A stretch of 64,000 nt of DNA from Burkholderiales bacterium (GTDB lineage: Bacteria; Pseudomonadota; Gammaproteobacteria; Burkholderiales; SG8-41), in assembly GCA_036262035.1 (NCBI GenBank), contig DATAJS010000023.1, forward strand, positions 1-64,000, written 5' to 3'. Both the position numbers and the translations under genes were made by a program. How positions within the stretch are numbered: position 1 is the stretch's first letter; each line of letters begins with the position of its first letter. This document shows, piece by piece, positions 1 to 8,473 of this stretch. Below the pieces are notes generated by a model. That model was not told where the DNA came from. It saw nothing but the letters and a program-made list of their open reading frames with translations, and searched no databases.

Positions 1-148
1 ACTTCTCGCCCGGCAGGCCGTCGTTCAGCGTGACCACGCGGCGGCGGTTCACGCCCCAGGGAATCTCGTGCTCCTGCTTGCACGCGGTGACGCAGCCGTT
101 GCACTCGATGCAGCGCTCGGCGTCGCACAGGAATTTCATTCTGGCCAT
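1..148 (-). CDS. fdhB: Formate dehydrogenase iron-sulfur (beta) subunit, N-terminal part
   Basis: Only the first 49 codons are in the window; the gene continues beyond base 1. The start ATG at 148 follows a good AGGAAA ribosome site. The visible residues carry a 4Fe-4S motif, RCIECNGCVTACKQEHEIPW, typical of the electron-transfer beta subunit of respiratory formate dehydrogenases. That subunit passes electrons from the molybdenum subunit toward a membrane cytochrome. The gene lies 20 bp downstream of the large subunit gene on the same strand, so the two are surely co-transcribed. Family assignment is firm; the full length and any transmembrane anchor cannot be seen. Confidence 0.88.
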   Translation of the reverse strand, partial: MARMKFLCDAERCIECNGCVTACKQEHEIPWGVNRRRVVTLNDGLPGEK

Positions 149-168
149 TCTGGTTTCCTCCTAGCCGA

Positions 169-3090
169 TTACGCCTTCTGGACCTGACAGAGCGTGACCT
201 TGGTTTCCTGCATCATCGTCACGATGTCGTAGCCGTAGGTCATCGCGGTGTTGACCGCTTCGCCGCGCACGATCGGCGCCGATCCCTCGGGGTAATACGG
301 CAGCAGATCCTTGCCTTCCATCCACCCGGCGAAGTGGAACGGCATGAAGACCGTTCCGGGTCCGACGCGCTCGGTCACCTGCGTCTTGACTTTGAGCCGC
401 GCCTTGCTCGGCGTCTCGAGCCACACGTACTCGTTGTTGCGCACGCCCCGGTCGTTGGCGTCCTTCGGGTTGATCTCGACGAAGGCTTCCTGCTGCAGCT
501 CGGCGAGCCACGGGTTGGAGCGCGTCTCGTCGCCGCCGCCTTCGTACTCGACCAGCCTCCCGCTGGTGAGGATGAGCGGATACTGCTGCACGGCGTTCTT
601 GTTCGCGTCCTGCACCGTCTTGAAGAGCACCGGCATGCGCCAGCGCACCTTCTGGTCGGCGTGGGTCGGATACTTCTCGATGAGGTCCGGACGCGGGCTG
701 AACAGCGGCTCGCGGTGCAGCGGAACGCCGTCGGGGAAGTTCCACACCACCGCTCGGGCCTTGGCGTTGCCCCAGGGATGGCAGCCGTGATTCTTCATCA
801 CGACGCGCTGGATGCCGCCGGACAGATCGGTCTTCCAGTTCTTGCCTTCGGCGAGCTTCTGCTCTTCGGGCGTGAGCTCGTCCCACCAGCCGAGCTTTTT
901 CATGAGCACGTGATCGAACTCGGGATAGCCGGTCGTGATGTCCGCGCCCTGCGAGTGCGAGCCGTCCTCGGCGAGCAGGTTCACGCCGTCGCGCTCGACG
1001 CCGAAGTTCGCGCGGAAGTTGCCGCCGCCGTCCATGATGTGCCGGCTGGTCTGATACAGGTTCGGCGAGCCCGGGTGCTTGAGCTCCGGCGTGCCGTAGC
1101 ACGGCCACGGCAGGCCGTAGTAATCGCCGTCGAGCACGTAGCCGGTCTTGGCGTCCTTGCCGCCTTTGGCTTTCAGCGTCTTCACGTCGAAGACGTGCTG
1201 GTTGCGCATGTGCGCCTGCAGGCGTTCCGGCGATTGCCCCGTGTAGCCGATCGTCCACATGCCGCGGTTGACTTCGCGCAGCGTGTCTTCCATCGACGGC
1301 TCGTCCATGCCGCCCTTGCCCTTCTGCAGCTTGATGTTCCCGACGAACTGCTTGTCGAAGCCGAACTTCTGCGCGAGCTGATACATGATCATGTGATCGG
1401 TGCGCGCTTCGAACAACGGGTCGATCACCTTCTCGCGCCACTGCAGCGAGCGGTTGGACGCGGTCACCGAGCCTTCGCACTCGAGCTGGGTCGCCGCGGG
1501 CAGGAGATACATGTTCTCCTTGCGCACCAGCGCGCCCATTGCGGCAGTCGCCGACGGATACGGATCGATGACGACGAGAAGGTCGAGCTTCTTCATCGCC
1601 TCGAGCATCTCCTTGCCGCGGTTCTGCGAGTTGGGCGCGTGGCCCCAGTACACCACCGCGCGCACGTTCGGGTCCTGGTCGAGGACCTCGTTCTTCTCCA
1701 GCACCGCGTCGATCCAGCGCGAGACGGTGATGCCGGGCTTCTCCATCATCGTCTGGTTCTGGAACTGCGCTTTCAGCCACTCGTAATCGACGCCCCAGAC
1801 CGCCGCGAAATGCTTCCACGAGCCCGTCGCGACGCCGTAGTAGCCGGGCAGCGAGTCGGGGTTCGGGCCGATGTCGGTCGCGCCCTGCACGTTGTCGTGG
1901 CCGCGATAGATGTTGCAGCCGCCGCCGGCCACGCCGATGTTGCCCAGCGCGAGCTGCACGATGCACGAAGCGCGCACGATCGCATTGCCGTTGGTGTGCT
2001 GCGTCTGGCCCATCGCCCACACGAGCGAGCTCGGCCTGTTCTTCGAGAATGTCTCGGCGATGTCGAGCATCCCGGCCGCCGGGATACCCGTGACGCGCTC
2101 GGTTTCCTCGGGCGTCCACTTCGCGGCTTCCACGCGCACCTTGTCCATGCCGTAGACGCGCGTGCGGATGTATTCCTTGTCTTCCCAGCCGTTCTTGAAA
2201 ATGATGTGCAGCAGGCCCATCAGGAACGCGACGTCGGTTCCCGAACGGATGCGGTAGTACTTGTCGGCCTTGGCCGCGGTGCGCGTGAAGCGCGGATCGA
2301 CGACGATCACCTTCGCGCCTGTCTCTTTCGCGTGCAGGGTGTGCAGCATCGAGACGGGGTGCGCTTCGGAAGCGTTCGACCCGAAGAACATGATGCACTT
2401 CGAGTTCTGCTCGTCGTTGTACGAGTTGGTCATCGCGCCGTAGCCCCAGGTGTTCGCGACGCCGGCGACCGTGGTCGAGTGACAGATGCGCGCCTGGTGG
2501 TCCATGTTGTTCGTGCCGAACATCGACACGAACTTGCGCAGAAGGTACGACTGCTCGTTGTTGTGCTTCGACGAGCCGATCCAGAAGGTGGCGTCGGGTC
2601 CGGACTCTTTCTTGATCGCTGCGAGCTTTTGCGAGACTTCGTTCAGCGCGACGTCCCACGAGATACGCTGCCACTTGCCGTCCACGAGCTTCATCGGATA
2701 CTTCAGCCGATGCGAGTCGTGGGTCATGCCGTGCTCGCGGATCGAAGCGCCCTTCGCGCAGTGCGCGCCGAGGTTGATCGGCGAGTCGAACACCGGTTCC
2801 TGCCGCACCCAGACGCCGTTCTGCACGACCGCGTCGACCGAGCAGCCGACCGAGCAGTGCGTGCACACCGTGCGCTTGGTCTGGACCTGCGTGGCGGGCT
2901 GCTGATCGGCGGCCGGCGCTTCGGACACGATCGAGAACGGCAACTGGCTCGCCACCGCACCGGCGCCCAGCGTGATGCCCGAGCTCTTCAGGAAGCTGCG
3001 GCGATCGACCGTGCGACCCAGGAGGCTCGTGACCGGACGTACAAGGCGGCTCCTCGCCGCGGAAACTCCCGTCGACTTGCGCGTGAGCAT
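169..3090 (-). CDS. fdhA: Formate dehydrogenase, molybdopterin (alpha) subunit
   Basis: A 973-aa catalytic subunit that oxidises formate to CO2 at a bis-MGD molybdenum or tungsten centre. A twin-arginine export signal (RR at 30-31, then SFLKSSG) is followed by the 4Fe-4S site with Cys76, 79, 83 and 111. The metal-ligand position is Cys203 in QARICHSTTVAG, encoded by TGT at 2484-2482, so this is the cysteine form and not the selenocysteine form. The molybdopterin oxidoreductase domains and the C-terminal dinucleotide-binding domain (from about residue 830) fill the rest. The TAT signal places it on the periplasmic side. It sits between the small TAT protein gene and fdhB in the operon. Length is normal for the family. 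Confidence 0.95.
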   Translation of the reverse strand: MLTRKSTGVSAARSRLVRPVTSLLGRTVDRRSFLKSSGITLGAGAVASQLPFSIVSEAPAADQQPATQVQTKRTVCTHCSVGCSVDAVVQNGVWVRQEPVFDSPINLGAHCAKGASIREHGMTHDSHRLKYPMKLVDGKWQRISWDVALNEVSQKLAAIKKESGPDATFWIGSSKHNNEQSYLLRKFVSMFGTNNMDHQARICHSTTVAGVANTWGYGAMTNSYNDEQNSKCIMFFGSNASEAHPVSMLHTLHAKETGAKVIVVDPRFTRTAAKADKYYRIRSGTDVAFLMGLLHIIFKNGWEDKEYIRTRVYGMDKVRVEAAKWTPEETERVTGIPAAGMLDIAETFSKNRPSSLVWAMGQTQHTNGNAIVRASCIVQLALGNIGVAGGGCNIYRGHDNVQGATDIGPNPDSLPGYYGVATGSWKHFAAVWGVDYEWLKAQFQNQTMMEKPGITVSRWIDAVLEKNEVLDQDPNVRAVVYWGHAPNSQNRGKEMLEAMKKLDLLVVIDPYPSATAAMGALVRKENMYLLPAATQLECEGSVTASNRSLQWREKVIDPLFEARTDHMIMYQLAQKFGFDKQFVGNIKLQKGKGGMDEPSMEDTLREVNRGMWTIGYTGQSPERLQAHMRNQHVFDVKTLKAKGGKDAKTGYVLDGDYYGLPWPCYGTPELKHPGSPNLYQTSRHIMDGGGNFRANFGVERDGVNLLAEDGSHSQGADITTGYPEFDHVLMKKLGWWDELTPEEQKLAEGKNWKTDLSGGIQRVVMKNHGCHPWGNAKARAVVWNFPDGVPLHREPLFSPRPDLIEKYPTHADQKVRWRMPVLFKTVQDANKNAVQQYPLILTSGRLVEYEGGGDETRSNPWLAELQQEAFVEINPKDANDRGVRNNEYVWLETPSKARLKVKTQVTERVGPGTVFMPFHFAGWMEGKDLLPYYPEGSAPIVRGEAVNTAMTYGYDIVTMMQETKVTLCQVQKA

Positions 3091-3098
3091 GGAACCTC

Positions 3099-3296
3099 CT
3101 AGATACGGGCGGTGCGGTAGTAGTTCTGGACGTGCTCGGTGACCTGGTAGCCCTTGTCCTTGGGCTGGTCGGCGGCGCCGGCGCTCGATTGTTCGACGGG
3201 TTGTTTACCGATGACGGCCGCGGCGGTTGCTGCGGTGCCCGCCGTAGCCGCGAGCAGGAAGTTGCGGCGCGAGAGCTTTGTTCGAGTGGGCTTCAT
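3099..3296 (-). CDS. Small formate-dehydrogenase-region TAT-signal protein
   Basis: A 65-aa protein with a twin-arginine motif (SRRNFLLAA), a hydrophobic alanine/threonine-rich stretch and a short polar tail ending NYYRTARI. It matches the known family of small 'formate dehydrogenase region TAT target' proteins that precede FDH alpha genes; their biochemical role is not established. A strong SD (GGAGGAG) lies just upstream of the ATG, and the gene ends 8 bp before fdhA. It is the first gene after a 131-bp gap that carries a plausible promoter, so it may head a transcript with fdhA and fdhB. Confidence 0.82.
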   Translation of the reverse strand: MKPTRTKLSRRNFLLAATAGTAATAAAVIGKQPVEQSSAGAADQPKDKGYQVTEHVQNYYRTARI

Positions 3297-3330
3297 GACT
3301 CCTCCTCTGTTTGCTCCAACATAGTGCGCA

Positions 3331-3373
3331 ATCTACCCTTGACCTATGTCGGAAGCAACATATTCCTATGTCC
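3331..3373 (-). promoter_or_regulatory. Candidate promoter and direct repeats before the fdh structural genes
   Basis: On the minus strand a TTGCTT hexamer (3359-3354) and a TAGATT hexamer (3336-3331) are 17 bp apart, fitting a sigma70 promoter about 35 bp before the small TAT gene. Two copies of CCTATGTC (plus strand 3344-3351 and 3366-3373) lie exactly 22 bp apart, two helical turns, and one falls inside the promoter spacer. This is the arrangement expected of a dimeric regulator site. The regulator is unknown and the assignment is by inspection only. Confidence 0.4.
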
Positions 3374-3427
3374 TGAGGAATACACAGGTTGCGCTCGGCT
3401 TTTATTCCTGCGCGCGAAGTTGGCGCG

Positions 3428-4081
3428 TCACTGCGCCGCGTGGAGGTCGAACGCTTCTTTTTCTATCGTGAGGAAGGTGCGGGCGACCCCTGCGACGGCT
3501 TTGTAGAACGCGGTCTGGGCGCGCGCTTCTATTGCATCGCAGAAAGTCCCCACTCCCGTGTAGACGAAATCGTTGAAGAACGCGTGCTGCTCCTCGAGCG
3601 GACGCTCGCGCTCGATCAGCCAGCGCATCACGTCGCAGACCGCGGAGACGTGGTCTTCGATCTCGAATACCGCGTCGCGCCGGGCAAGGCCCCACGCGAT
3701 GAGGTGCTCGCGCAGCGCGACGAGATAACGGTCGGGCGCGTGCGGATCGGCGTAGCCCGACGTATACGGCGTCACCAGCGCCTTGCCCGCGCCGGTGAAG
3801 AGGTCGTCGTATTCCTGGCGCAGCGCATCCGGCTCGGCGCTCGCGCACGCGTCCTTGAGGGTCTTCATCGCCTTGCTGTAGGGCGTCTCGTCGGCCTCGA
3901 TTTCCCACGTGACGAGCTCCAGCGATTCGCCGTCGGCCAGCTCGAGCTTCGGGCTCCCGCCGATCACCGCGAGGAGCTCGGCATCGACCGGCGCGTAGAA
4001 CAGCCGGGACACGAGCGCATAACAGTCGGCGCGCGCCTTGTCTTCCTCGCTGAGCGGCCTGTCCATCTCTTCCACGATCAT
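3428..4081 (-). CDS. TorD/DmsD-family molybdoenzyme chaperone
   Basis: A 217-aa, all-helical, acidic protein of the TorD family, which binds the TAT leader of molybdoenzymes and holds them for cofactor insertion. Recognisable parts are the N-terminal ADCYALVSRLFYAPVD segment, the EYDDLFTGAG segment in the middle, and the ERPLEEQHAFFNDF segment characteristic of the E-x4-H-x-x-F region. Its ATG (4081) overlaps the stop of the upstream ferredoxin-like gene in an ATGA, which fixes the start and implies translational coupling. A longer open frame upstream in the same phase is only the antisense-free shadow of the neighbouring gene. Confidence 0.9.
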   Translation of the reverse strand: MIVEEMDRPLSEEDKARADCYALVSRLFYAPVDAELLAVIGGSPKLELADGESLELVTWEIEADETPYSKAMKTLKDACASAEPDALRQEYDDLFTGAGKALVTPYTSGYADPHAPDRYLVALREHLIAWGLARRDAVFEIEDHVSAVCDVMRWLIERERPLEEQHAFFNDFVYTGVGTFCDAIEARAQTAFYKAVAGVARTFLTIEKEAFDLHAAQ

Positions 4082-6186
4082 TCCTTCGCACCCGCTGAGG
4101 GATATTCGAAAATGCTGGCCGAGCCCTGCGTCGCCATCATGTCCAGCACGCGGCAATCCGCGCACATCTGAAGCCGCCGCAGCGCCTCGGGCGTGGCGAA
4201 CATCGCGTGGCCGGTGAGCCGCGCGAGCATACCGTCGATCATCCGCCGCGTGCCGAACGGTTTGCCGCAGCGCACGCAGTCGAACGGCTCGGCCTCGTTC
4301 AGCACGCGCGCGTTCTTCGCCTCGGCGCCGAGCAGAAGGCGCGGCACGAGGGTAATCGCATCCTCGGGGCAGGTCTTGGCGCAGAGGCCGCACTGCACGC
4401 AGTTGCGCTCGACGAACCTCAGCTGCGGCGTCTCCTTCGAATCGACCAAGGCGTTGGCGGGACACGCGCCCACGCACGCCATGCACAGCGTGCACGACTG
4501 CCGATTCACTTCGAGAGCGCCGAACGGCGCCCCGGCTTTGAGCTCGATCGCCGCCGGGGCCGCGGGCGCATGGCGCGCGAGGTGGTCGATCACCGCGTCG
4601 AGCGTGCGCCGCTTCTCGTTCGTCAGGTTGAAGGTGGCGGGCTCGAAAGCGCTCGCGCGCGGCCGCGACCACACGTCGGCGTCGAGCGCCTTGACGTCTT
4701 CGGCGGTGACGAGGCGCGCGCGCTCGCCCGCGTAGCCGAGAGCGCCGACGACGGTGTTGCACAGCGCGATCTCGCGCTGCAGCGCTGCGGGATATTCCGG
4801 CGCTTCGCTGCCGGCGAAAAGCACTGCGACCTCACCGGCCCCCAGCGCGAGCGCGCCCAGCAGGATATCCGGTCCGATCGAAACGGCGTGATGCACTTCC
4901 AGCGGGATGACGTGCGCCGGCAATCCGCGGCCCCGCGCGCCGAGCCGGTGGACCAGCGTCCGGCCGTCGGTCGCGTTATGAAAGAGCAGCGTCGCATCCC
5001 GACCGCCCGCAGCGCGGTACACGCGCAGCACCGTGCGCAGGCGCTCGCCGATGTCGGCGGCTTTCGGATACGCGTAAGTCATCGCGCCGGTCGGACACAC
5101 GCTCGCGCACGCGCCGCAGCCCATGCACAGATGCGTATCGACGACCACCCGGTTGTTCGCGGTGTCCGCGGTGATCGCCGCGGTCGAGCACACGTCGACG
5201 CACTTCGTGCAGCCGACGATCTCCGAGCGGCTGTGCGCGCAGATCTTCTCGTTGTACGCGAAGTACTTCGGCTTCTCGAACTCACCGACGAGCTTGGCGA
5301 GCGCGGCCGCGGCGAGCGACTGCTCCAGCGGATCGGCGCCGGGCGCGAGATAGCCCTGCGGCGGCTGGCTCATCTTCATCAGCGGCTCGCGCGAAAGATC
5401 CAGCACGAGGTCGAAGCGGTCCTCGCGCTCGGTCGCCGCGCGGTCGAAATCGATCGCGCCGGCGATGCCGCAGGCGGCGACGCACTTGCGGTGGCTCTTG
5501 CACCGATCGAGATCGACTTGCAGCGTCGCGTCGATCGCCCCCTCCGGGCAGACCCGGGCGCAGGCGCCGCAGCGCGTGCACACGTCGAGATCGATGGGGT
5601 TTGCCTGCCGCCACGTGACGTCGAACGCGCCGAGGTGGCCGGTGAGCGTAACAAAGCTGCCCGAATAGACCGGATAGCGGCGCTCCAGCGGAAGCTCGGC
5701 GTCGGCGGCGCTTTCGGTCAGCAGCACCGTGACCGCAAGCTCGGACGCGAGGCGCTCGGCCCAGTCGAGCGCGGCCGCCGCCGGACCGATGATGAGAAGC
5801 TGACCCGCGGACGTGTACTGCACCACCGGCACCGGCTCGGGCGCCGGGAGGTCGGCAAGCGCGAGCAGCGCGGCGATCTTCGCCGCGGCCTCACCGCCTT
5901 CGGCCGACCAGCCCGCGTTCTCGCGGATGTTGACGAAGCGGATGTCGCCCTTCGCCTGCAGCTCGTGATGCAGCTCGCTGAAGAGCGGCGCCTCCTGAGT
6001 GCACGCGACGAGCGTATCGTCGCCGGTCTTCACCGCGGTCTCGAAGCGTCCGACCTGCCGGCGGCACAGCTCGCTCGCGACCTGCGGCACGACTTTGACG
6101 TCGAGCGCGGAAGCGACCGCCTTGGCATCGATGGAGAACGTGCGGTTGCAGTTGCAGAGGAGGAGATTGCAGCGGGGCTGGCTCAT
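4078..6186 (-). CDS. Multi-cluster 4Fe-4S ferredoxin-like protein of the FDH operon
   Basis: A 702-aa soluble protein with many Cys motifs: CTRCGACARVCPEGA and CKSHRKCVAACG near residue 200-235, CTKCVDVCS and CMGCGACASVCPTGAMT near 325-370, CTLCMACVGACP and CVQCGLCAKTCPEDAIT near 565-605. A C-terminal CVRCGKPFG and CADCR resemble zinc ribbons. An N-terminal CNCNRTF and a Rossmann-like segment suggest a distant relation to HdrA-like electron-transfer proteins. Proteins of this shape are common in betaproteobacterial FDH operons and probably carry electrons to or from formate dehydrogenase; the partner is not shown by the sequence. No signal peptide, so it is cytoplasmic. Confidence 0.85.
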   Translation of the reverse strand: MSQPRCNLLLCNCNRTFSIDAKAVASALDVKVVPQVASELCRRQVGRFETAVKTGDDTLVACTQEAPLFSELHHELQAKGDIRFVNIRENAGWSAEGGEAAAKIAALLALADLPAPEPVPVVQYTSAGQLLIIGPAAAALDWAERLASELAVTVLLTESAADAELPLERRYPVYSGSFVTLTGHLGAFDVTWRQANPIDLDVCTRCGACARVCPEGAIDATLQVDLDRCKSHRKCVAACGIAGAIDFDRAATEREDRFDLVLDLSREPLMKMSQPPQGYLAPGADPLEQSLAAAALAKLVGEFEKPKYFAYNEKICAHSRSEIVGCTKCVDVCSTAAITADTANNRVVVDTHLCMGCGACASVCPTGAMTYAYPKAADIGERLRTVLRVYRAAGGRDATLLFHNATDGRTLVHRLGARGRGLPAHVIPLEVHHAVSIGPDILLGALALGAGEVAVLFAGSEAPEYPAALQREIALCNTVVGALGYAGERARLVTAEDVKALDADVWSRPRASAFEPATFNLTNEKRRTLDAVIDHLARHAPAAPAAIELKAGAPFGALEVNRQSCTLCMACVGACPANALVDSKETPQLRFVERNCVQCGLCAKTCPEDAITLVPRLLLGAEAKNARVLNEAEPFDCVRCGKPFGTRRMIDGMLARLTGHAMFATPEALRRLQMCADCRVLDMMATQGSASIFEYPSAGAKE

Positions 6187-6269
6187 GGCTGGCGGATTCT
6201 AGGCTGATCGGCGGCGCTCGCTGCCGCTATGGACCGAAGCGCGGGCCGACCCGGCTCGCGCGCGGCTTC

Positions 6270-6797
6270 TCAATCGGGTTTGGCAACGGCTTGCGGCGCC
6301 GGGTCGGGAACGGCCGCCACGGTGTCGCTCGGCGCGGCGGTGATGGCGGCGGGCGCATCCGGCGCGCAGGCCTCGGGTTCGGCGACGGCTTCGCTACGCT
6401 CTTCTTCGCGCTCGTCATCGTGCCCTTCCGCCCAGCGCAGGATGCGCTGCGCCTGCTTCAATCCGGCAAGCATCGCAGGCGGTATCGGCTCGCTGACCGA
6501 GTAATCGTCGATGTAGACGTCGAGACCGTCCATCACGTTGAAGTGCGGATCGCTGAAGAGCTTGCGCAGCGCGCTGCGGCGCAGGTCTTCGTCGACTTTG
6601 GGGTGGAAAAACCCGCGGAAATCGGAGTCGATCGTCAGCGATTCGACCGGCGGCAGCTCCGGCGGCACTTCTTCCGCAGTGACGGCGGAGGCAGGCGCCG
6701 CTACGTCCGACGGCGGCTCGGGCTCGGCCGTGCGCGCCTCGGTCTTCATCCGCGACCACCGGCCCAGGAACCCCTCGCCCTCCCGCCGTTCACTCAT
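6270..6797 (-). CDS. DUF3306 domain protein
   Basis: A 175-aa protein with a conserved core, GFFHPKVDEDLRRSALRKLF followed by DPHFNVMDGLDVYIDDYS, typical of DUF3306, and a low-complexity Ala/Pro/Glu-rich C-terminus. Members sit next to DUF3305 genes and formate dehydrogenase genes; function is unknown, perhaps accessory to FDH assembly. ATG at 6797 was preferred over the in-frame GTG at 6800. The start codon itself is part of a heptameric repeat tract (6791-6825) that separates it from the DUF3305 stop codon. Confidence 0.85.
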   Translation of the reverse strand: MSERREGEGFLGRWSRMKTEARTAEPEPPSDVAAPASAVTAEEVPPELPPVESLTIDSDFRGFFHPKVDEDLRRSALRKLFSDPHFNVMDGLDVYIDDYSVSEPIPPAMLAGLKQAQRILRWAEGHDDEREEERSEAVAEPEACAPDAPAAITAAPSDTVAAVPDPAPQAVAKPD

Positions 6798-6825
6798 CAC
6801 TCAACGCTCAACATTCAAGACTTCA
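6791..6825 (-). repeat. Heptamer repeat tract between DUF3305 stop and DUF3306 start
   Basis: On the plus strand the units CACTCAT, CACTCAA, CGCTCAA, CATTCAA and GACTTCA follow each other without gaps, a 7-nt period. On the minus strand this reads from the TGA stop of the DUF3305 gene through TTGAATG, TTGAGCG and TTGAGTG into the ATG of the DUF3306 gene. The unit is the same TTGAGTG-type heptamer as at 21.8 and 24.6 kb. Only one arm is present here. Confidence 0.75.
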
Positions 6826-7314
6826 CACCTGCCCCATCCTGCCGCGGTCCTTGCTGCTTGCATAGCGCTTTTTCTTCGGCGGCTCGGGCTCGTAATGTTT
6901 TTCGACGAACGCCGCGATCCACGGCAGCAGCTCCGGCGGGATGGCCACGCCGTCGACCTGCTCGCCGCTGTCGGCCCAGCGCGCGCCTTCGCCGTAGCTG
7001 ACGGTGATGCGCTGGGGCTGTGCGACCTCCTCGATCCAGCGCCAGAGCACGAAAACCTTGGGCTCGGGCGAGGTGAGATTGAGGTAGTAACCTTCGGCCT
7101 CGTCGCGCATGAGCACGAGTCGATAGCCGGGATACAGCGTCTGGGTGCAGCGATCGTTCTGCACGATGACGCGCGTCGTACTCTGCGCCGGGTCGGGATC
7201 GCGCAGCACGCCGATGACCTCCCAGCGCTCGCTCGCCCAGCGGTTCTCGAGCGCGGTGCGCTCCATGATGACCGCGAGCGGAGGCGATCGGTGGTCGTCG
7301 GCTTCGTTCTCCAT
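6823..7314 (-). CDS. DUF3305 domain protein
   Basis: A 163-aa protein: residues 14-140 match DUF3305 (PLAVIMERTALENRWASERW, then a TLYPGYRLVLMRDEAEGYYL segment). A lysine-rich tail EPPKKKRYASSKDRG follows. These proteins accompany DUF3306 and formate dehydrogenase genes; no activity is known. ATG at 7314 was chosen because residues upstream in the longer frame (GTG at 7347) do not look conserved. It is the first gene of the minus-strand FDH cluster and is divergent from moaA across about 120 bp. Confidence 0.85.
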   Translation of the reverse strand: MENEADDHRSPPLAVIMERTALENRWASERWEVIGVLRDPDPAQSTTRVIVQNDRCTQTLYPGYRLVLMRDEAEGYYLNLTSPEPKVFVLWRWIEEVAQPQRITVSYGEGARWADSGEQVDGVAIPPELLPWIAAFVEKHYEPEPPKKKRYASSKDRGRMGQV

Positions 7315-7394
7315 GATTGTGGATTGTGCGCCAGCGACGCGGCACATTCAACCGAAAACGCGGTCCAAATCACTGATTTCTAAGTGGTCATTCC

Positions 7395-7424
7395 TTGCGC
7401 AGGCTGCTGCGCGGCTGCGATAAT
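7395..7424 (+). promoter_or_regulatory. Candidate moaA promoter
   Basis: TTGCGC (7395-7400) and GATAAT (7419-7424) are 18 bp apart. Transcription would begin about 3 nt before the moaA ATG at 7434, which lacks a Shine-Dalgarno sequence. That would make the mRNA nearly leaderless. By-eye call only. Confidence 0.35.
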
Positions 7425-7433
7425 CGGGCCTTC

Positions 7434-8465
7434 ATGACTTCTTCCACACTCGCGGCGCCGACGGGCGTCCTGCGCGACGCGCTGGGGCGGCCGCTGCGCG
7501 ACCTGCGCATCTCGGTCACCGACCGCTGCAACTTCCGCTGCGTCTACTGCATGCCGAAGGAGGTGTTCGGCAAGGACTACGCGTTCCTCGAGCGCAAGGC
7601 CCTGCTCTCGTTCGAAGAGATCACGCGCCTGGCGCGCATCTTCCAGCGCCTCGGCATCGAGAAGATCCGCCTGACCGGCGGCGAGCCGCTCGTGCGCCGC
7701 AATCTCGAGCAGCTCATCGGCATGCTCGCTGAGCTCGGCCTCGACCTCACGCTGACCACCAACGGCTCGACGCTCGCGAAGAAAGCGCCGGCGTTGAAAG
7801 CCGCCGGTCTGCAGCGCGTGACCGTGAGCCTCGATGCGCTCGACGATGCGATATTCAAACGCATGAACGACGTCGACTTTCCGGTCGCGCGCGTGATCGA
7901 AGGCATCGACGCGGCGGCGGCCGCAGGGCTTGCGCCGGTCAAGGTCAACATGGTGGTGAAGCGCGGCATGAACGAGCACGAGATCCTGCCGATGGCGCGC
8001 TTCTTCAGGGAGCGCGGCCACATCCTGCGCTTCATCGAATACATGGACGTCGGCGCGACCAACGGCTGGCGGCTCGACGACGTCGTCACCGCGCGCGAGA
8101 TCGTCTCGACGATAGCCGCCGAGATGCCGCTCGAGCCCGCCGACGCCAACTACACCGGCGAAGTCGCCGAGCGCTGGCGTTACAAGGACGGCTCGGGCGA
8201 GATCGGCGTCATCGCTTCGGTCACCCAGGCTTTCTGCCGCGACTGCACGCGCGCGCGCATCTCGACCGAGGGCAAGCTCTACACGTGCCTTTTCGCGACC
8301 GAAGGCACCGATCTGCGCACGCTGTTGCGCGAAGGCGCCGGCGACGAAGACATCGAGCAGAAGATACGTGCGGTATGGACCCGACGCGCCGACCGTTATT
8401 CCGAGATCCGCACGTCGCAGACGGTGCCGCTCAAGAAAATCGAAATGTCGTATATCGGAGGCTGA
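7434..8465 (+). CDS. moaA: GTP 3',8-cyclase (molybdopterin biosynthesis)
   Basis: A 343-aa radical SAM enzyme that, with MoaC, turns GTP into cyclic pyranopterin monophosphate, the first step of molybdenum cofactor synthesis. The radical SAM cluster motif is Cys32-x3-Cys36-x2-Cys39 (CNFRCVYC). The second, C-terminal cluster site is visible as [11 protein letters not shown] plus LYTCLF, and the protein ends in the required Gly-Gly (SYIGG). ATG 7434 is chosen over upstream in-frame starts because MTSSTL leads into the conserved domain and a promoter overlaps the longer version. It faces the FDH operon and feeds its cofactor. Confidence 0.94.
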   Translation: MTSSTLAAPTGVLRDALGRPLRDLRISVTDRCNFRCVYCMPKEVFGKDYAFLERKALLSFEEITRLARIFQRLGIEKIRLTGGEPLVRRNLEQLIGMLAELGLDLTLTTNGSTLAKKAPALKAAGLQRVTVSLDALDDAIFKRMNDVDFPVARVIEGIDAAAAAGLAPVKVNMVVKRGMNEHEILPMARFFRERGHILRFIEYMDVGATNGWRLDDVVTAREIVSTIAAEMPLEPADANYTGEVAERWRYKDGSGEIGVIASVTQAFCRDCTRARISTEGKLYTCLFATEGTDLRTLLREGAGDEDIEQKIRAVWTRRADRYSEIRTSQTVPLKKIEMSYIGG

Positions 8466-8473
8466 GGGGAAAA

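Noticed and set aside
2482..2484. Selenocysteine codon in fdhA
   Set aside because: The codon at the metal-ligand position reads TGT (Cys), not TGA.
334..3102. Long plus-strand frame opposite fdhA
   Set aside because: Shadow frame; fdhA has TAT, Fe-S and molybdopterin motifs in the minus frame.
3428..4762. A 444-aa fused protein instead of the TorD chaperone
   Set aside because: Residues before 4081 are a shadow of the ferredoxin-like gene; the ATGA overlap gives a normal TorD length.
7315..7433. Molybdenum cofactor riboswitch ahead of moaA
   Set aside because: The leader is too short, and the likely start site is only a few bases before the ATG.
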